A DNA stretch of 64,000 bases from Streptomyces sp. NBC_01689 (GCF_036250675.1 NZ_CP109592.1:4898001-4962000), one strand, 5' to 3'. Positions 34,614 to 44,103 are shown, counted from the stretch's first letter. Notes: generated by a model not told the origin, from the letters alone. Numbers and translations: made by a program.

Positions 34614-35629
34614 CGCTTGCGCAGCTCCGAGATCACCCCGAAGGCCGCCGCCGTCAGCGGTACGGAGAACAGCATCCCGAGGATCCCGGCGACGGACGCT
34701 CCCGCCGTGATCGCCAGCAGCACGACGGCCGGATGCATCTGCACGGTGCGGCTCTGGATCACCGGCTGCAGCACGTGCCCTTCCAGCACCTGCACGGCGA
34801 GGACGACCCCGAGCGCCCACAGCGCGATCACCAGCCCACGGTCGGCGAGCGCCACCAGCACCGCCACCGCGCCGGAGATGAACGCGCCCAGATAGGGGAT
34901 GTACGCGCCGACGAAGACCAGCGCGCCGAGCCCGACCGCGCCCGGCACACGCAGGACGAGCAGCCCGACGGTGATGCACAGGGCGTCGATCAGCGCGATG
35001 ATCGTGGTCCCGCGCATGAAGCCCTCGACCGCTCCGAAGGCGCGCCGGGCCATGGCTTCCAGGGTGTCGGCGGTGCCGTGCGGGGCGAGCGAACGCAGCA
35101 GGCCCGTGGCGCGGTGCGAGTCGCGCAGGAAGAAGAAGACGAGCAGCAGGGCCAGGACGGCGACGGCGATGCTCTCGCCGACCAGACCGACCCCGCTGAG
35201 GACGTTGGACGCGGCCGTCCCGCCGAACTTGGTCAGCAGCTCCCTGGAGTGCGAGGTGAGGTCGTCGAGGGAGGTGCCCGGCGCGCCGAAGTGCTCGGCG
35301 ACGGACCGCGCGGCCTGTTTGAGGGAGGCCAGGATCTGGTCCCCGGTGTCGATGAGCGCGGCGACGACGATGTAGACCGCACCGCCCACCACCACGACGA
35401 CCGCGACACAGGTGAGGCCCGCGGCCAGCGACCGCTGGACCCGCAGCGTCACCAGCCGCCGGTACAGCGGCCGCAGCAGCGCGGTGCCGAGCAGCGCGAG
35501 CAGCACGGGCACGACCGCCGTCCGCAGCTCCCCGCACAGCCGGATCCCGACCCACGCCACACCGGCGACGAGCAGGATCACGGCGCACCAGGCCGCCAGC
35601 CGCCGGACGCCCTCGGGGAGTAGCTGCAC
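34580..35629 (-). CDS. AI-2E family transporter
   Basis: A 349-residue membrane protein of the AI-2 exporter/PerM superfamily with about seven transmembrane helices. Two helices at the N terminus (about 10-50) flank the TALLRPLYRRLV segment; a soluble helical region (about 95-145) follows, then the hallmark C-terminal bundle containing LVFVGAYIPYLGAFISG and LEGHVLQPVIQSRTVQMHP. Substrates in this family range from quorum-signal AI-2 to sodium or protons; none can be assigned. The GTG at 35629 lies just after a GGAGAGG sequence. Its last 34 bases overlap the phosphatase gene on the other strand. Confidence 0.9.
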   Translation of the reverse strand: MQLLPEGVRRLAAWCAVILLVAGVAWVGIRLCGELRTAVVPVLLALLGTALLRPLYRRLVTLRVQRSLAAGLTCVAVVVVVGGAVYIVVAALIDTGDQILASLKQAARSVAEHFGAPGTSLDDLTSHSRELLTKFGGTAASNVLSGVGLVGESIAVAVLALLLVFFFLRDSHRATGLLRSLAPHGTADTLEAMARRAFGAVEGFMRGTTIIALIDALCITVGLLVLRVPGAVGLGALVFVGAYIPYLGAFISGAVAVLVALADRGLVIALWALGVVLAVQVLEGHVLQPVIQSRTVQMHPAVVLLAITAGASVAGILGMLFSVPLTAAAFGVISELRKRYASGLVVDDS

Positions 35630-35650
35630 CTCTCCACCCGACCACGCGAA

Positions 35651-35681
35651 GGGCGGGCCGTCCTCTCAGGACGGCCCGCCC
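35651..35681 (-). terminator. pirin-gene terminator
   Basis: Perfect 14-base arms GGGCGGGCCGTCCT and AGGACGGCCCGCCC around a CTC loop, about 100 bases past the pirin stop codon. Confidence 0.8.
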
Positions 35682-35779
35682 GGGTGACGCGGTGCCGGGA
35701 CGCGCGTCCGCGCGGACGTACCGCGTCGGGCCGGCGCCGGTGGGACGCCCGTCGGTACGGCGTCCCGGGCCCTACGGCC

Positions 35780-36751
35780 TCACAGACCGCGCTCGGACAT
35801 CCCGTGCACCGCCGGGATGGTGCCCAGACGGCCCTTCTGGAAGTCCTCGACGGCCTGCTGCAGCTCCTCGCGGGTGTTCATCACGAAGGGGCCGTAGTGG
35901 GCCATGGGCTCACGGATCGGCTGTCCGCCGAGGAGGACGACCTCCAGGTCGGGGGTGTTCCCGTCCTGCTTCTCGTCCGCCCGGACGGTCAGCGAACCGC
36001 CCGCGCCGAAGACCGCGGTCTGGCCGGTGCGGACCGGACGGCGCTCCGTGCCGACGCTGCCGCGTCCGGCGAGGACGTAGGCGAGACCGTTGAAGTCCTC
36101 GCGCCAGGGGAGGGTGATCTCTGCGCCCGGCGCCACGGTGGCGTGGACCATGGTGATCGGCGTGTGCGTGATGCCGGGACCCTCGTGGCCGTCGAGCTCA
36201 CCGGCGATGACCCGCAGCAGCGCGCCGCCGTCGGGGGTGCTCAGCAGCTGCACCGAGCGCCCGCGGATGTCCTGGTAGCGCGGGGCCATCATCTTGTCCT
36301 TGGCCGGGAGGTTCACCCACAGCTGGAGGCCGTGGAAGAGCCCGCCGGACATGACGAGCGACTCCGGCGGGGCCTCGATGTGCAGCAGGCCGGCGCCCGC
36401 GGTCATCCACTGGGTGTCCCCGTTGGTGATGGTGCCGCCGCCACCGTTGGAGTCCTGGTGGTCGAAGATCCCGTCGATGATGTAGGTCACGGTCTCGAAG
36501 CCGCGGTGCGGGTGCCAGGGGGTGCCCTTGGGCTCTCCCGGCGCGTACTCCACCTCACCCATCTGGTCCATCATGATGAACGGGTCGAGGTGGCGGTAGT
36601 TGATCCCGGCGAACGCGCGGCGGACCGGGAATCCCTCGCCCTCGAAGCCGCTGGGCGCGGTCGTCACGGTGAGCACGGGACGGGCCACGGCGTCGGCCGG
36701 CGCCACCACACGGGGAAGGGTGAGCGGGTTCTCGACGGTCACTGCAGGCAT
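35780..36751 (-). CDS. pirin family protein
   Basis: A 323-residue bicupin protein. The N-terminal cupin has the iron-binding signature PHRGFETVTYIIDG, with WHPHRGFE supplying two histidines and QWMTAGAGLLHIEAP the further ligands. The second cupin (about 180-320) is degenerate. Bacterial pirins bind iron and act as quercetinases or as regulators, and in Streptomyces have been linked to oxidative stress and central carbon flow. The ATG at 36751 has a perfect AGGAGG seven bases upstream. An AT-rich TTGA repeat at 36774-36794 is a candidate operator. The gene is bounded by hairpins at 35651-35681 and 36813-36846. Confidence 0.95.
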   Translation of the reverse strand: MPAVTVENPLTLPRVVAPADAVARPVLTVTTAPSGFEGEGFPVRRAFAGINYRHLDPFIMMDQMGEVEYAPGEPKGTPWHPHRGFETVTYIIDGIFDHQDSNGGGGTITNGDTQWMTAGAGLLHIEAPPESLVMSGGLFHGLQLWVNLPAKDKMMAPRYQDIRGRSVQLLSTPDGGALLRVIAGELDGHEGPGITHTPITMVHATVAPGAEITLPWREDFNGLAYVLAGRGSVGTERRPVRTGQTAVFGAGGSLTVRADEKQDGNTPDLEVVLLGGQPIREPMAHYGPFVMNTREELQQAVEDFQKGRLGTIPAVHGMSERGL

Positions 36752-36773
36752 GTCGGTACCTCCTTGTGCTTCG

Positions 36774-36794
36774 AGTTTAGTTGATTGTTGAACT
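36774..36794. promoter_or_regulatory. AT-rich candidate operator of pirin
   Basis: AGTT at 36774-36777 and AACT at 36791-36794 flank two TTGA copies (36781-36784, 36788-36791), 23 bases before the pirin start. It resembles a MarR/HxlR-type site; the regulator is not in the window. Confidence 0.45.
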
Positions 36795-36812
36795 TTCTGC
36801 CACCCGTAACGG

Positions 36813-36846
36813 CGGACGCCCGGAGGGAATTCCCTCCGGGCGTCCG
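36813..36846 (-). terminator. 34-base perfect palindrome terminator
   Basis: CGGACGCCCGGAGGGAA and its exact complement meet at GAATTC, 20 bases past the stop codon of the gene at 36867. Confidence 0.8.
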
Positions 36847-36866
36847 CGATGTTCGGCGAGCGGCGA

Positions 36867-37334
36867 CTAGCCGTACATACGGCGCATCGCGAAGTCCACC
36901 ATCTGCTCCACGGCCTTGGCATCGAAGACCATGCGGTGCTCACCCTCCATGTCGAGCACAAACCCGTAGCCGGTGGGCAGGAGGTCGATCACCTCGGCAC
37001 CGGTGATCACGAAGTACTTGGACTCCTTGCCGGCGTACCGGCGCAGCTCCTTCAGCGAGCTGAACATGGGGATGACGGGCTGCTGGGTGTTGTGCAGCGC
37101 CAGGAAACCGGGGTTGTCACCGCGCGGGCAGTAGACCTTCGACGTGGCGAAGACCTGCTGGAAGTCCTCCGCGGCGAGCGATCCCGTCGTGAAGGCGCGG
37201 ACCGCGTCCGGCAGCGACGGCGGGGACGGCTCGGGGTAGAGCGGCGGCTGCTGGCCGTAGCCGCCGGGCATCTGCTGCTGCGGCTGGGCGTACTGCTGCT
37301 GCTGAGCGCCCGCGTTCTGGTCGTAGCCGTACAT
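36867..37334 (-). CDS. SseB-like protein
   Basis: A 155-residue protein. The first 40 residues are Gln/Gly/Pro/Tyr-rich and disordered (QQQQYAQPQQQM). The rest resembles the SseB N-terminal domain, an alpha/beta module common in actinobacteria: LPDAVRAFTTGSLAAEDFQQVF, a strand segment PVIPMFSSLKELRRYA, and VIDLLPTGYGFVLD. The role of stand-alone SseB-domain proteins is unknown. The ATG at 37334 lies seven bases after a TAGTCT box, so the message is probably leaderless. It is divergent from the acyl-CoA dehydrogenase gene, with 320 bases between. Confidence 0.85.
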   Translation of the reverse strand: MYGYDQNAGAQQQQYAQPQQQMPGGYGQQPPLYPEPSPPSLPDAVRAFTTGSLAAEDFQQVFATSKVYCPRGDNPGFLALHNTQQPVIPMFSSLKELRRYAGKESKYFVITGAEVIDLLPTGYGFVLDMEGEHRMVFDAKAVEQMVDFAMRRMYG

Positions 37335-37347
37335 GGGCCAAAGACTA
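37335..37347 (-). promoter_or_regulatory. leaderless -10 box
   Basis: TAGTCT on the minus strand (37342-37347), seven bases, ATG at 37334. Confidence 0.55.
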
Positions 37348-37561
37348 GTGGGCGCGGCCCCCGGGGGAGTCACGGACGGCCCATCCACGTCCCCGGCCGC
37401 CGGATCCGCCCGCACGCACCGCCGTCCGGCCCCCGCTCCATACCGCCGTGCGCCGGAGTCCGGCCCGCGCCACCGCCGTCTCCGGCCCGGGTTCCACCGG
37501 CGCGCGGCCGAAGTCCCGTTAGAGCCTCATCACATAAGGGCCGTCAGGGGTTGATTCTTAT

Positions 37562-37598
37562 TACCGACGGGTAGCATCATCGTAGCTACTTGCTGGTA
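37562..37598. promoter_or_regulatory. paired palindromic sites before acyl-CoA dehydrogenase
   Basis: TACCGACGGGTA (37562-37573) and TACTTGCTGGTA (37587-37598) share the form TACYNNCKGGTA and lie 25 bases apart, about 57-93 bases before the start codon. They look like operators of a TetR-type fatty-acid regulator. Confidence 0.6.
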
Positions 37599-37654
37599 CG
37601 TGTAACGAGGCTGCGAGTACCTCCGCCTCCCCGAACCCTTACGGAGCCGTCGCC

Positions 37655-39481
37655 ATGGGGCACTACAAGTCGAATCTCCGCGACATCGAGTTCAACCTCT
37701 TCGAGGTGCTCGGGCGCGACAAGCTGTACGGCACCGGACCGTTCGCGGAGATGGACACGGACACCGCCAAGAGCATCCTGGAGGAGCTCACGCGCCTCTC
37801 GGAGAACGAGCTGGCCGCGTCCTTCACCGACGCCGACCGCAACCCTCCCGTCTTCGACCCGGAGACCAACACCGCGCCGGTCCCGGCCTCCTTCAAGAAG
37901 TCGTACCAGGCGTTCATGGACTCCGAGTACTGGCGGCTGGGCCTGCCCGAGGAGATCGGCGGCTCCACCGCGCCCCGCTCCCTCATCTGGGCCTACGCGG
38001 AGCTGGTGCTCGGCGCCAACCCGGCCGTGTGGATGTACTCCTCGGGCCCGGCCTTCGCCGGCATCCTCTTCGAGGAGGGCACCGAGGTCCAGAAGCACAT
38101 CGCGAAGATCGCCGTGGACAGGCAGTGGGGCTCCACCATGGTCCTCACCGAGCCCGACGCGGGCTCGGACGTCGGCGCCGGCCGCACGAAGGCCGTCCAG
38201 CAGGAGGACGGCTCCTGGCACATCGAGGGCGTCAAGCGCTTCATCACGTCCGGTGAGCACGACATGTCGGAGAACATCCTCCACTACGTGCTGGCCCGCC
38301 CCGAGGGCGCAGGACCGGGCACCAAGGGCCTCTCCCTCTTCCTCGTCCCGAAGTACGAGTTCGACTTCGAGACCGGCGAACTGGGCGAGCGCAACGGCGC
38401 CTACGCGACGAACGTCGAGCACAAGATGGGCCTGAAGGCCTCCAACACCTGCGAGATGACGTTCGGCGACCGTCACCCGGCCAAGGGCTGGCTGATCGGC
38501 GACAAGCACGACGGCATCCGCCAGATGTTCCGGATCATCGAGTTCGCCCGGATGATGGTCGGCACGAAGGCCATCTCGACCCTGTCCACGGGCTACCTGA
38601 ACGCGCTGGAGTACGCCAAGGAGCGCGTCCAGGGTCCCGACCTGGCGAACTTCATGGACAAGACCGCGCCCAAGGTCACCATCACGCACCACCCGGACGT
38701 GCGCCGCTCGCTGATGACGCAGAAGGCGTACGCCGAGGGCATGCGCGCCCTGGTGCTGCACACCGCGGCCATCCAGGACGACATCCAGGTCAAGGAGGCC
38801 GCCGGCGAGGACACCGCCGCGCTGGAGGCCCTCAACGACCTGCTCCTGCCGATCGTGAAGGGCTACGGCTCCGAGAAGGGCTACGAGCAGCTCGCCCAGT
38901 CCCTGCAGACCTTCGGCGGCTCGGGCTTCCTGCAGGAGTACCCGATCGAGCAGTACATCCGCGACGCCAAGATCGACACCCTGTACGAGGGCACCACCGC
39001 GATCCAGGGCCAGGACTTCTTCTTCCGGAAGATCGTCCGCAACCAGGGCGCGGCCCTGAACTCGCTCGCCGAGGACATCAAGAAGTTCCTGGCCCTCGGC
39101 ACGGGCGGCGAGGACCTCTCCGGCGCCCGCGAGCAGCTCGCCAAGGCGGCCGTCGAGCTGGAGGCCATCGTCGGCCTCATGCTCACCGACCTCGCGGCGA
39201 CCGAGCAGGACGTCAAGAACATCTACAAGGTGGGCCTGAACACCACCCGCCTCCTGCTCGCCTCCGGTGACGTGGTCGTCGGCTACCTGCTGCTGCGCGG
39301 TGCCGCGGTCGCCGCCGAGAAGCTGGAGACGGCGTCAGCGAAGGACCGGCCCTTCTACCACGGCAAGATCGCCGCCGCGAAGTTCTTCGCCGCGAACGTC
39401 CTGCCCGGCGTCACCGGCGCGCGCAAGCTCGCCGAGGGCGTGGACCTGGACCTGATGGAGCTGGACGAAGCGGCGTTCTGA
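37655..39481 (+). CDS. acyl-CoA dehydrogenase
   Basis: A 608-residue flavoprotein of the long (FadE5-like) acyl-CoA dehydrogenase branch, which is about 200 residues longer than the classical enzymes. It oxidises acyl-CoA to enoyl-CoA in beta-oxidation. The FAD-binding segments are [14 protein letters not shown] and RFITSGEHD; the substrate-pocket segment is [24 protein letters not shown], with the catalytic glutamate in [12 protein letters not shown]. An N-terminal helical domain and a C-terminal helical extension complete the fold. The ATG at 37655 is preceded by GGAG. Two palindromic sites upstream suggest control by a fatty-acid responsive repressor. A hairpin follows at 39529-39563. Confidence 0.96.
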   Translation: MGHYKSNLRDIEFNLFEVLGRDKLYGTGPFAEMDTDTAKSILEELTRLSENELAASFTDADRNPPVFDPETNTAPVPASFKKSYQAFMDSEYWRLGLPEEIGGSTAPRSLIWAYAELVLGANPAVWMYSSGPAFAGILFEEGTEVQKHIAKIAVDRQWGSTMVLTEPDAGSDVGAGRTKAVQQEDGSWHIEGVKRFITSGEHDMSENILHYVLARPEGAGPGTKGLSLFLVPKYEFDFETGELGERNGAYATNVEHKMGLKASNTCEMTFGDRHPAKGWLIGDKHDGIRQMFRIIEFARMMVGTKAISTLSTGYLNALEYAKERVQGPDLANFMDKTAPKVTITHHPDVRRSLMTQKAYAEGMRALVLHTAAIQDDIQVKEAAGEDTAALEALNDLLLPIVKGYGSEKGYEQLAQSLQTFGGSGFLQEYPIEQYIRDAKIDTLYEGTTAIQGQDFFFRKIVRNQGAALNSLAEDIKKFLALGTGGEDLSGAREQLAKAAVELEAIVGLMLTDLAATEQDVKNIYKVGLNTTRLLLASGDVVVGYLLLRGAAVAAEKLETASAKDRPFYHGKIAAAKFFAANVLPGVTGARKLAEGVDLDLMELDEAAF

Positions 39482-39528
39482 GTCCGGCCCCCAGGTGACC
39501 GCCCCGGCGGCCACCGGCACCCGCTCGA

Positions 39529-39563
39529 CGGCCCGCTCCCGGAGTGTTTCCGGGGGCGGGCCG
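39529..39563 (+). terminator. hairpin terminator
   Basis: CGGCCCGCTCCCGG and its near-exact complement around GAGTGTTT, 48 bases after the dehydrogenase stop codon. Confidence 0.75.
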
Positions 39564-40059
39564 TTCGGGCACGAGGGAGCGGGCGGCACGCGCGGGCGGA
39601 CGGTTCCCGGGCGCGCGGCACCCCGGCCGCACGGCGCCACCGGGCGGGGGAGACCCGTGGTGGCGGCGGCATCCCGTGGTGGCGGCATCCCCAGGCGGGC
39701 GGCATCCCGTGGCCGGGGCCGGAACAGACCGAGGAGCAGGTACCGGAACAGACGTCGGAGCGCGGACGTCGCAACCGGCGTCCGCGTCAGGACGCGCCCC
39801 GGACCGGGAGCCGGCCCACCCGGCCGGGATCCACGGGCGCGAAGGGGGCGCGTGAAAAGGCGCACCGGACGACGCGCGCCGGGGCGTGAACTTTCGGAGA
39901 CACCCGGGACGTGTCGGAACACGGGTGGCACCGCCTCCCGCACCACCCTCCCCGGCCGGGCGGTACCGGGGAACATCCGGCTCCCGCCAGATGTCCGCCC
40001 TTCACATCCCCCTTACGAGAGCCCTCTCACCATCGCGGGGAGGGGCCCCCGAGCGTCGT
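39564..40059. other. intergenic region with short repeats
   Basis: About 500 bases with no supported gene. GGCGGCATCCC occurs three times (39665, 39681, 39698) at 16-17-base intervals. The longer frames are Arg/Pro-rich and lack start signals. Confidence 0.55.
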
Positions 40060-40071
40060 TAAGGTGAACTC
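40060..40071 (+). promoter_or_regulatory. leaderless -10 box
   Basis: TAAGGT at 40060-40065, six bases, ATG at 40072. Confidence 0.6.
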
Positions 40072-41376
40072 ATGAGCTACCCAGCCCGCTTCGACCGCGG
40101 CCACACCGACGACCTCATGACCTTCCTGGCGGCGAGCCCCACGCCGTACCACGCCGTGGCGAACGCCGCCGAGCGGCTGGAGAAGGCCGGATTCCGTCAG
40201 GTCGCCGAAACCGACGCGTGGGACGGCACGAGCGGCGGCAGGTTCGTACTGCGCGGCGGTGCGATCGTCGCCTGGTACGTGCCCGAGGGCGCCGGGCCGC
40301 ACACCCCGTACCGGATCGTGGGCGCCCACACCGACTCCCCCAACCTCCGCGTCAAGCCGCAGCCGGACAGCGGCGCGCACGGCTGGCGCCAGGTGGCCGT
40401 GGAGATCTACGGCGGACCGCTGCTGAACTCCTGGCTGGACCGCGACCTCGGGCTGGCCGGCCGGCTGACGCTGCGGGACGGCTCGACGCGCCTGATCGAC
40501 ATCGACCGGCCGCTGCTGCGCGTCCCCCAGCTCGCCGTCCACCTCGACCGCTCCGTCTCCACCGACGGGCTCAAGCTCGACAAGCAGCGCCACCTCCAGC
40601 CCGTCTGGGGCCTGGGCGACGCCCGCGAGGGCGACCTGATCGCGTTCCTGGAGGAGGAGGCGGGTCTGCAGTCCGGCGAGATCACCGGCTGGGACCTGAT
40701 GACCCACTCCGTCGAACCGCCCGCCTATCTGGGCCGCGACAAGGAACTGCTGGCCGGCCCCCGCATGGACAACCTGCTGTCCGTGCACGCGGGCACGGCG
40801 GCACTGGTCACGGTCGCCACCGCGGCGGCCACCGGCACCGAACTCCCGTACATCCCCGTCCTCGCGGCCTTCGACCACGAGGAGAACGGCTCGCAGAGCG
40901 ACACCGGCGCCGACGGCCCGCTGCTCGGCGGCGTGCTCGAACGCTCGGTGTACGCGCGCGGCGGCACGTACGAGGACCGGGCCCGCTCCTTCGCCGGCAC
41001 CGTCTGCCTCTCCTCCGACACCGGCCACGCCGTGCACCCCAACTACGCCGAGCGGCACGACCCGACGCACCACCCCCGCGCGGGCGGCGGCCCCATCCTC
41101 AAGGTGAACGTCAACAACCGTTACGCCACCGACGGTTCGGGCCGCGCGATCTTCGCCGCCGCCTGCGAGAAGGCCGGCGTGCCCTTCCAGTCCTTCGTCT
41201 CCAACAACTCCATGCCCTGCGGCACGACCATCGGCCCGATCACCGCGGCCCGTCACGGCATCAAGACCATCGACATCGGCGTCGCCATCCTGTCGATGCA
41301 CAGCGCCCGTGAACTGTGCGCGACCGACGACCCGTTCCTGCTGGCAGGCGCCCTGGTGGCGTTCCTGGAGGGATAG
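40072..41376 (+). CDS. M18-family aminopeptidase
   Basis: A 434-residue zinc aminopeptidase of the M18 (aspartyl/yeast aminopeptidase I) family. Metal and catalytic motifs are visible as IVGAHTDSPNLRVKP (H and D near residue 85), FDHEENGSQSD (D, E, E near 265-270) and the C-terminal SMHSARELCA (H near 417). The enzyme removes N-terminal residues from peptides in the cytoplasm, usually as a dodecamer. The message is predicted to be leaderless, with TAAGGT six bases before the ATG. The next gene on the strand has its own AGGAGG and encodes an unrelated membrane protein. Confidence 0.96.
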   Translation: MSYPARFDRGHTDDLMTFLAASPTPYHAVANAAERLEKAGFRQVAETDAWDGTSGGRFVLRGGAIVAWYVPEGAGPHTPYRIVGAHTDSPNLRVKPQPDSGAHGWRQVAVEIYGGPLLNSWLDRDLGLAGRLTLRDGSTRLIDIDRPLLRVPQLAVHLDRSVSTDGLKLDKQRHLQPVWGLGDAREGDLIAFLEEEAGLQSGEITGWDLMTHSVEPPAYLGRDKELLAGPRMDNLLSVHAGTAALVTVATAAATGTELPYIPVLAAFDHEENGSQSDTGADGPLLGGVLERSVYARGGTYEDRARSFAGTVCLSSDTGHAVHPNYAERHDPTHHPRAGGGPILKVNVNNRYATDGSGRAIFAAACEKAGVPFQSFVSNNSMPCGTTIGPITAARHGIKTIDIGVAILSMHSARELCATDDPFLLAGALVAFLEG

Positions 41377-41525
41377 GCCGCGCGGCCACGGAAAGCGCCT
41401 CCCGGAGCGGTGCCGCACGGTGCCACCGAGAGGCGAGTGAGCGCCTCCGCATGTCTCGCGAGGTCCCGGGTACCCGGAACAGGCCCGGAAAGACCGCGAG
41501 TTGCTACTCCAAGGAGGCGACACCC

Positions 41526-41759
41526 ATGGGCCTGGGCGGCTGCATCATCCTGATCGGCGCGGGGGCCATCCTCACGTTCGCGACCGACTGGCACATGAAG
41601 GGCGTCAACCTCGACCTGGTCGGGGTCATCTTCATGGTCGTCGGAGTGATCGGGGTCCTGACGTTCAACAGCATCGCGAGGCGGCGGCGCGTGGTGGTGC
41701 CGCCGACCACCCCGGTGATCGAGGAGGAGCGGCACCACCGCGGCGGATACGGCGTGTGA
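41526..41759 (+). CDS. small two-helix membrane protein (DUF6458-like)
   Basis: A 77-residue protein beginning at the ATG at 41526 with AAGGAGG nine bases upstream. Two transmembrane helices (about residues 3-20 and 30-50), the first starting MGLGGCIILIGAGAIL, flank a short polar loop with a DWHMKGVNLDLVG segment; the C-terminal tail is basic with RRRR and ends in a HHRGGYGV motif. This arrangement is widespread in actinobacteria as a domain of unknown function. It ends seven bases from the stop of the convergent thioredoxin/NHL gene. Confidence 0.88.
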   Translation: MGLGGCIILIGAGAILTFATDWHMKGVNLDLVGVIFMVVGVIGVLTFNSIARRRRVVVPPTTPVIEEERHHRGGYGV

Positions 41760-41766
41760 CCCGGGG

Positions 41767-43605
41767 TCAGTCGTCCATTCCCGCCAGCACCAGCGGCAGC
41801 CGCCGCGCACCCTCCTCGGTGAGGCGGACCGGCACACCCCAGTCCTGCTGGTGGACGTGACAGGCCGGGTACTCGTTCGACGGATCGTCGTCGCAGGACG
41901 CGGCCATCGCGGAGACGTGCAGGACACCCTCCGTGACGGCCGGGTTCAGCTCCAGGGCCCGGGAGAGATCCGTGCCCGCACCCTCTCCCTCGAGCAGCAG
42001 CTCGGGCGGGGTCGAGGAGACGAGCAGCCGGGTGGACGGACCGTAACGGGTGTCCAGCTTCTGACCCGCCGGGGCCTGGAAGATCACATCCAACCGGAGC
42101 CCGCCCGGGGCGACTTCGGTGGCCGCACGCTGGGTGCGGTGGGCCACCGACTCCACCCGCACGGCCTCCTCGGGCAGCCGCAGCCGGGTCAGCCGGTGCC
42201 GGGCGGACTCGACGACCACGATGTCGTCCCCGACCAGGACCGCGTCGCTCGGCTCCCGCAAGTCCGTTGCCAGCGTGGTCACTTCGCCGGTCGCCGGGTC
42301 GAAGCGGCGCAGCGCGTGGTTGTACGTGTCGCTGACCGCGACCGAGCCGTCGGGCAGCGCCGTGACACCCAACGGGTGCTGGAGCAGGGCCTGTCCGGCG
42401 GCACCGTCACGGTGGCCGAAGTCGAACAGGCCGGTGCCGACGGCGGTGTGCACACTGCCGTCGAGGGCGACCCAGCGCAGCGCGGAGGTCTCGGAGTCGG
42501 CCACCCAGAGCCGGTCCCCCGTCGCCGCCAGCCCGGACGGCTGGGCGAACCAGGCCTCGGCCGGCGGCCCGTCGACGAGCCCCTCGTTCGTCGTGCCCGC
42601 CGCCACCCCGACGGCGCCGTCCGCCGGGTCGTACGCCCACAACTGGTGCACGCCGGCCATGGCGATCCAGACCCTGCCGCCGAAGAAGGCCACGTCCCAC
42701 GGTGAGGACAGGTCGACCTCGTGCGCCGGGCCGGACGTCGGCGAGCCCTGCCACCACTGCCGGCCGGTCCCCGCGAGGGTCGTGACCTCGCCGGTCGCGA
42801 GGTCGACCCGGCGCAGGGCGTGGTTCACGGTGTCGGCCACCACGACCGGAGCGTCCACGCCGTCACGGAGCAGCGCCAGCCCCTGCGGCTCGCTGAACCC
42901 GGCCACGCCGGCCGGTCCGTCCACGAAGCCGCGCACGCCCGACCCGATGCGCCGCACGACCGTCTCCCCGTCGGCCTCCAGCTCGACCAGCTGATGCCGG
43001 GTCGTGTCGCTGACCAGGAAGTTCCCGTTCGCAAGAGCGAGCGCCTTGCCGGGGAACCGGAGCGCGGTCGGCTCCGGCTCGGGCGCCACATAGGGGCCGT
43101 CCCCGCGCCGCAGCGTCCCCTTGGCCTCGTGCTCGGCCTCCAGCTCCTCCACCAGCCGGGCGATCGCGTGCGCGTGCCCCTCACCGGCGTGCTGCGCGAC
43201 GACGTATCCCTCGGGGTCGATCACCACGAGCGTCGGCCAGGCCCGCACCGCGTACTGCTTCCAGGTGGCGAGCTCCGGGTCGTCCAGCACCGGGTGCTCG
43301 ACGCCGTAGCGCTCGACGGCGTCGACGACCGCCTGATGCTCGGCCTCGTGCACGAACTTCGGCGAGTGCACCCCGATGATCACCAGCGTGTCCCGGTGCT
43401 TCTCCTCCAGCTCCCGCAGCTCGTCCAGGACGTGCAGGCAGTTGATGCAGCAGAAGGTCCAGAAGTCGAGGACGACCACACGTCCTCGCAGGTCGGCGAG
43501 GGTGAGCGCGTCACCTCCCGTGTTCAGCCAGCCGCCCTTGCCGATCAGCTCGGGGGCACGGACACGGACACGGCGGGGCGCGGGGGCGGGGACGGCGTCG
43601 TTCAT
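41767..43605 (-). CDS. thioredoxin-like/NHL-repeat protein
   Basis: A 612-residue protein related to vertebrate NHLRC2. The N-terminal thioredoxin-like domain (about residues 20-165) has the redox motif WTFCCINCLHV, giving a CINC active site preceded by another cysteine. It is followed by a six-bladed NHL beta-propeller (about 185-500, with repeats of the LPDGSVAVSDTYNHALR type) and a C-terminal beta domain (about 515-610). No signal peptide is seen, so it should be cytoplasmic. A CATGCTT-C-AAGCATG palindrome covers the start codon at 43605. Family members are suspected thiol oxidoreductases with an unknown partner. Confidence 0.93.
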   Translation of the reverse strand: MNDAVPAPAPRRVRVRAPELIGKGGWLNTGGDALTLADLRGRVVVLDFWTFCCINCLHVLDELRELEEKHRDTLVIIGVHSPKFVHEAEHQAVVDAVERYGVEHPVLDDPELATWKQYAVRAWPTLVVIDPEGYVVAQHAGEGHAHAIARLVEELEAEHEAKGTLRRGDGPYVAPEPEPTALRFPGKALALANGNFLVSDTTRHQLVELEADGETVVRRIGSGVRGFVDGPAGVAGFSEPQGLALLRDGVDAPVVVADTVNHALRRVDLATGEVTTLAGTGRQWWQGSPTSGPAHEVDLSSPWDVAFFGGRVWIAMAGVHQLWAYDPADGAVGVAAGTTNEGLVDGPPAEAWFAQPSGLAATGDRLWVADSETSALRWVALDGSVHTAVGTGLFDFGHRDGAAGQALLQHPLGVTALPDGSVAVSDTYNHALRRFDPATGEVTTLATDLREPSDAVLVGDDIVVVESARHRLTRLRLPEEAVRVESVAHRTQRAATEVAPGGLRLDVIFQAPAGQKLDTRYGPSTRLLVSSTPPELLLEGEGAGTDLSRALELNPAVTEGVLHVSAMAASCDDDPSNEYPACHVHQQDWGVPVRLTEEGARRLPLVLAGMDD

Positions 43606-43617
43606 GCTTCAAGCATG
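43603..43617. promoter_or_regulatory. palindrome over a start codon
   Basis: CATGCTT-C-AAGCATG, a perfect 15-base palindrome that includes the start codon of the thioredoxin/NHL gene. On the minus strand it also supplies a CATGCT box six bases before the ATG, so promoter, operator and start may coincide. Confidence 0.5.
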
Positions 43618-43670
43618 CCATCCGGGCCGGAACACGCAGCCGGCGCTCGGCCCGGGGCGCGACCCCGCGC

Positions 43671-44063
43671 TCAGCCCAGGGCGTGACCCGTGGTGGCGTC
43701 CACATGGGCCGGGATCTCGTCGTGCCGGTCGCCGACGGTGAGGGTGCCCGTGGGTTCGAACATCAGGATCGCGGCGCCGGCCGGAGCGCTCGGCTTGTGC
43801 TCGGTGCCGCGCGGGACGGTGAAGACGGAGCCCTTGGGAAGGACGACGGCCCGCTCGCCGGCCGGCTCCCGCAGGGCGATGGTCAGCTCACCCTCCAGGA
43901 CGAGGAAGAACTCGTCGGTGTGGTCGTGCGTGTGCCAGAGGTGGTCGCCCTCCACCTTCGCCACGCGTACGTCGTAGTCGTTGACGGCGGTGACGATCCG
44001 GGGGCTCCAGAGGTCGGAGAAGGAGGCGAGGGCGGCGGACAGGGAGACGGGTTCGTCGGTCAT
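43671..44063 (-). CDS. cupin-domain protein
   Basis: A 130-residue single-domain cupin. The metal motif is WHTHDHTDEFFLVLEGE (two histidines and a glutamate) with the second-motif histidine in PRGTEHKPSAP. Such small cupins bind a divalent metal and may be dioxygenases, isomerases or sensors. The ATG at 44063 lies seven bases after a GAGGAT box. It is divergent from the DJ-1/AraC regulator, with 52 bases between the two starts, and may be its target. Confidence 0.9.
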   Translation of the reverse strand: MTDEPVSLSAALASFSDLWSPRIVTAVNDYDVRVAKVEGDHLWHTHDHTDEFFLVLEGELTIALREPAGERAVVLPKGSVFTVPRGTEHKPSAPAGAAILMFEPTGTLTVGDRHDEIPAHVDATTGHALG

Positions 44064-44103
44064 GCCGCCCATCCTCGGCCTGGTCCGGCGGGCCCACGAG
44101 TGC

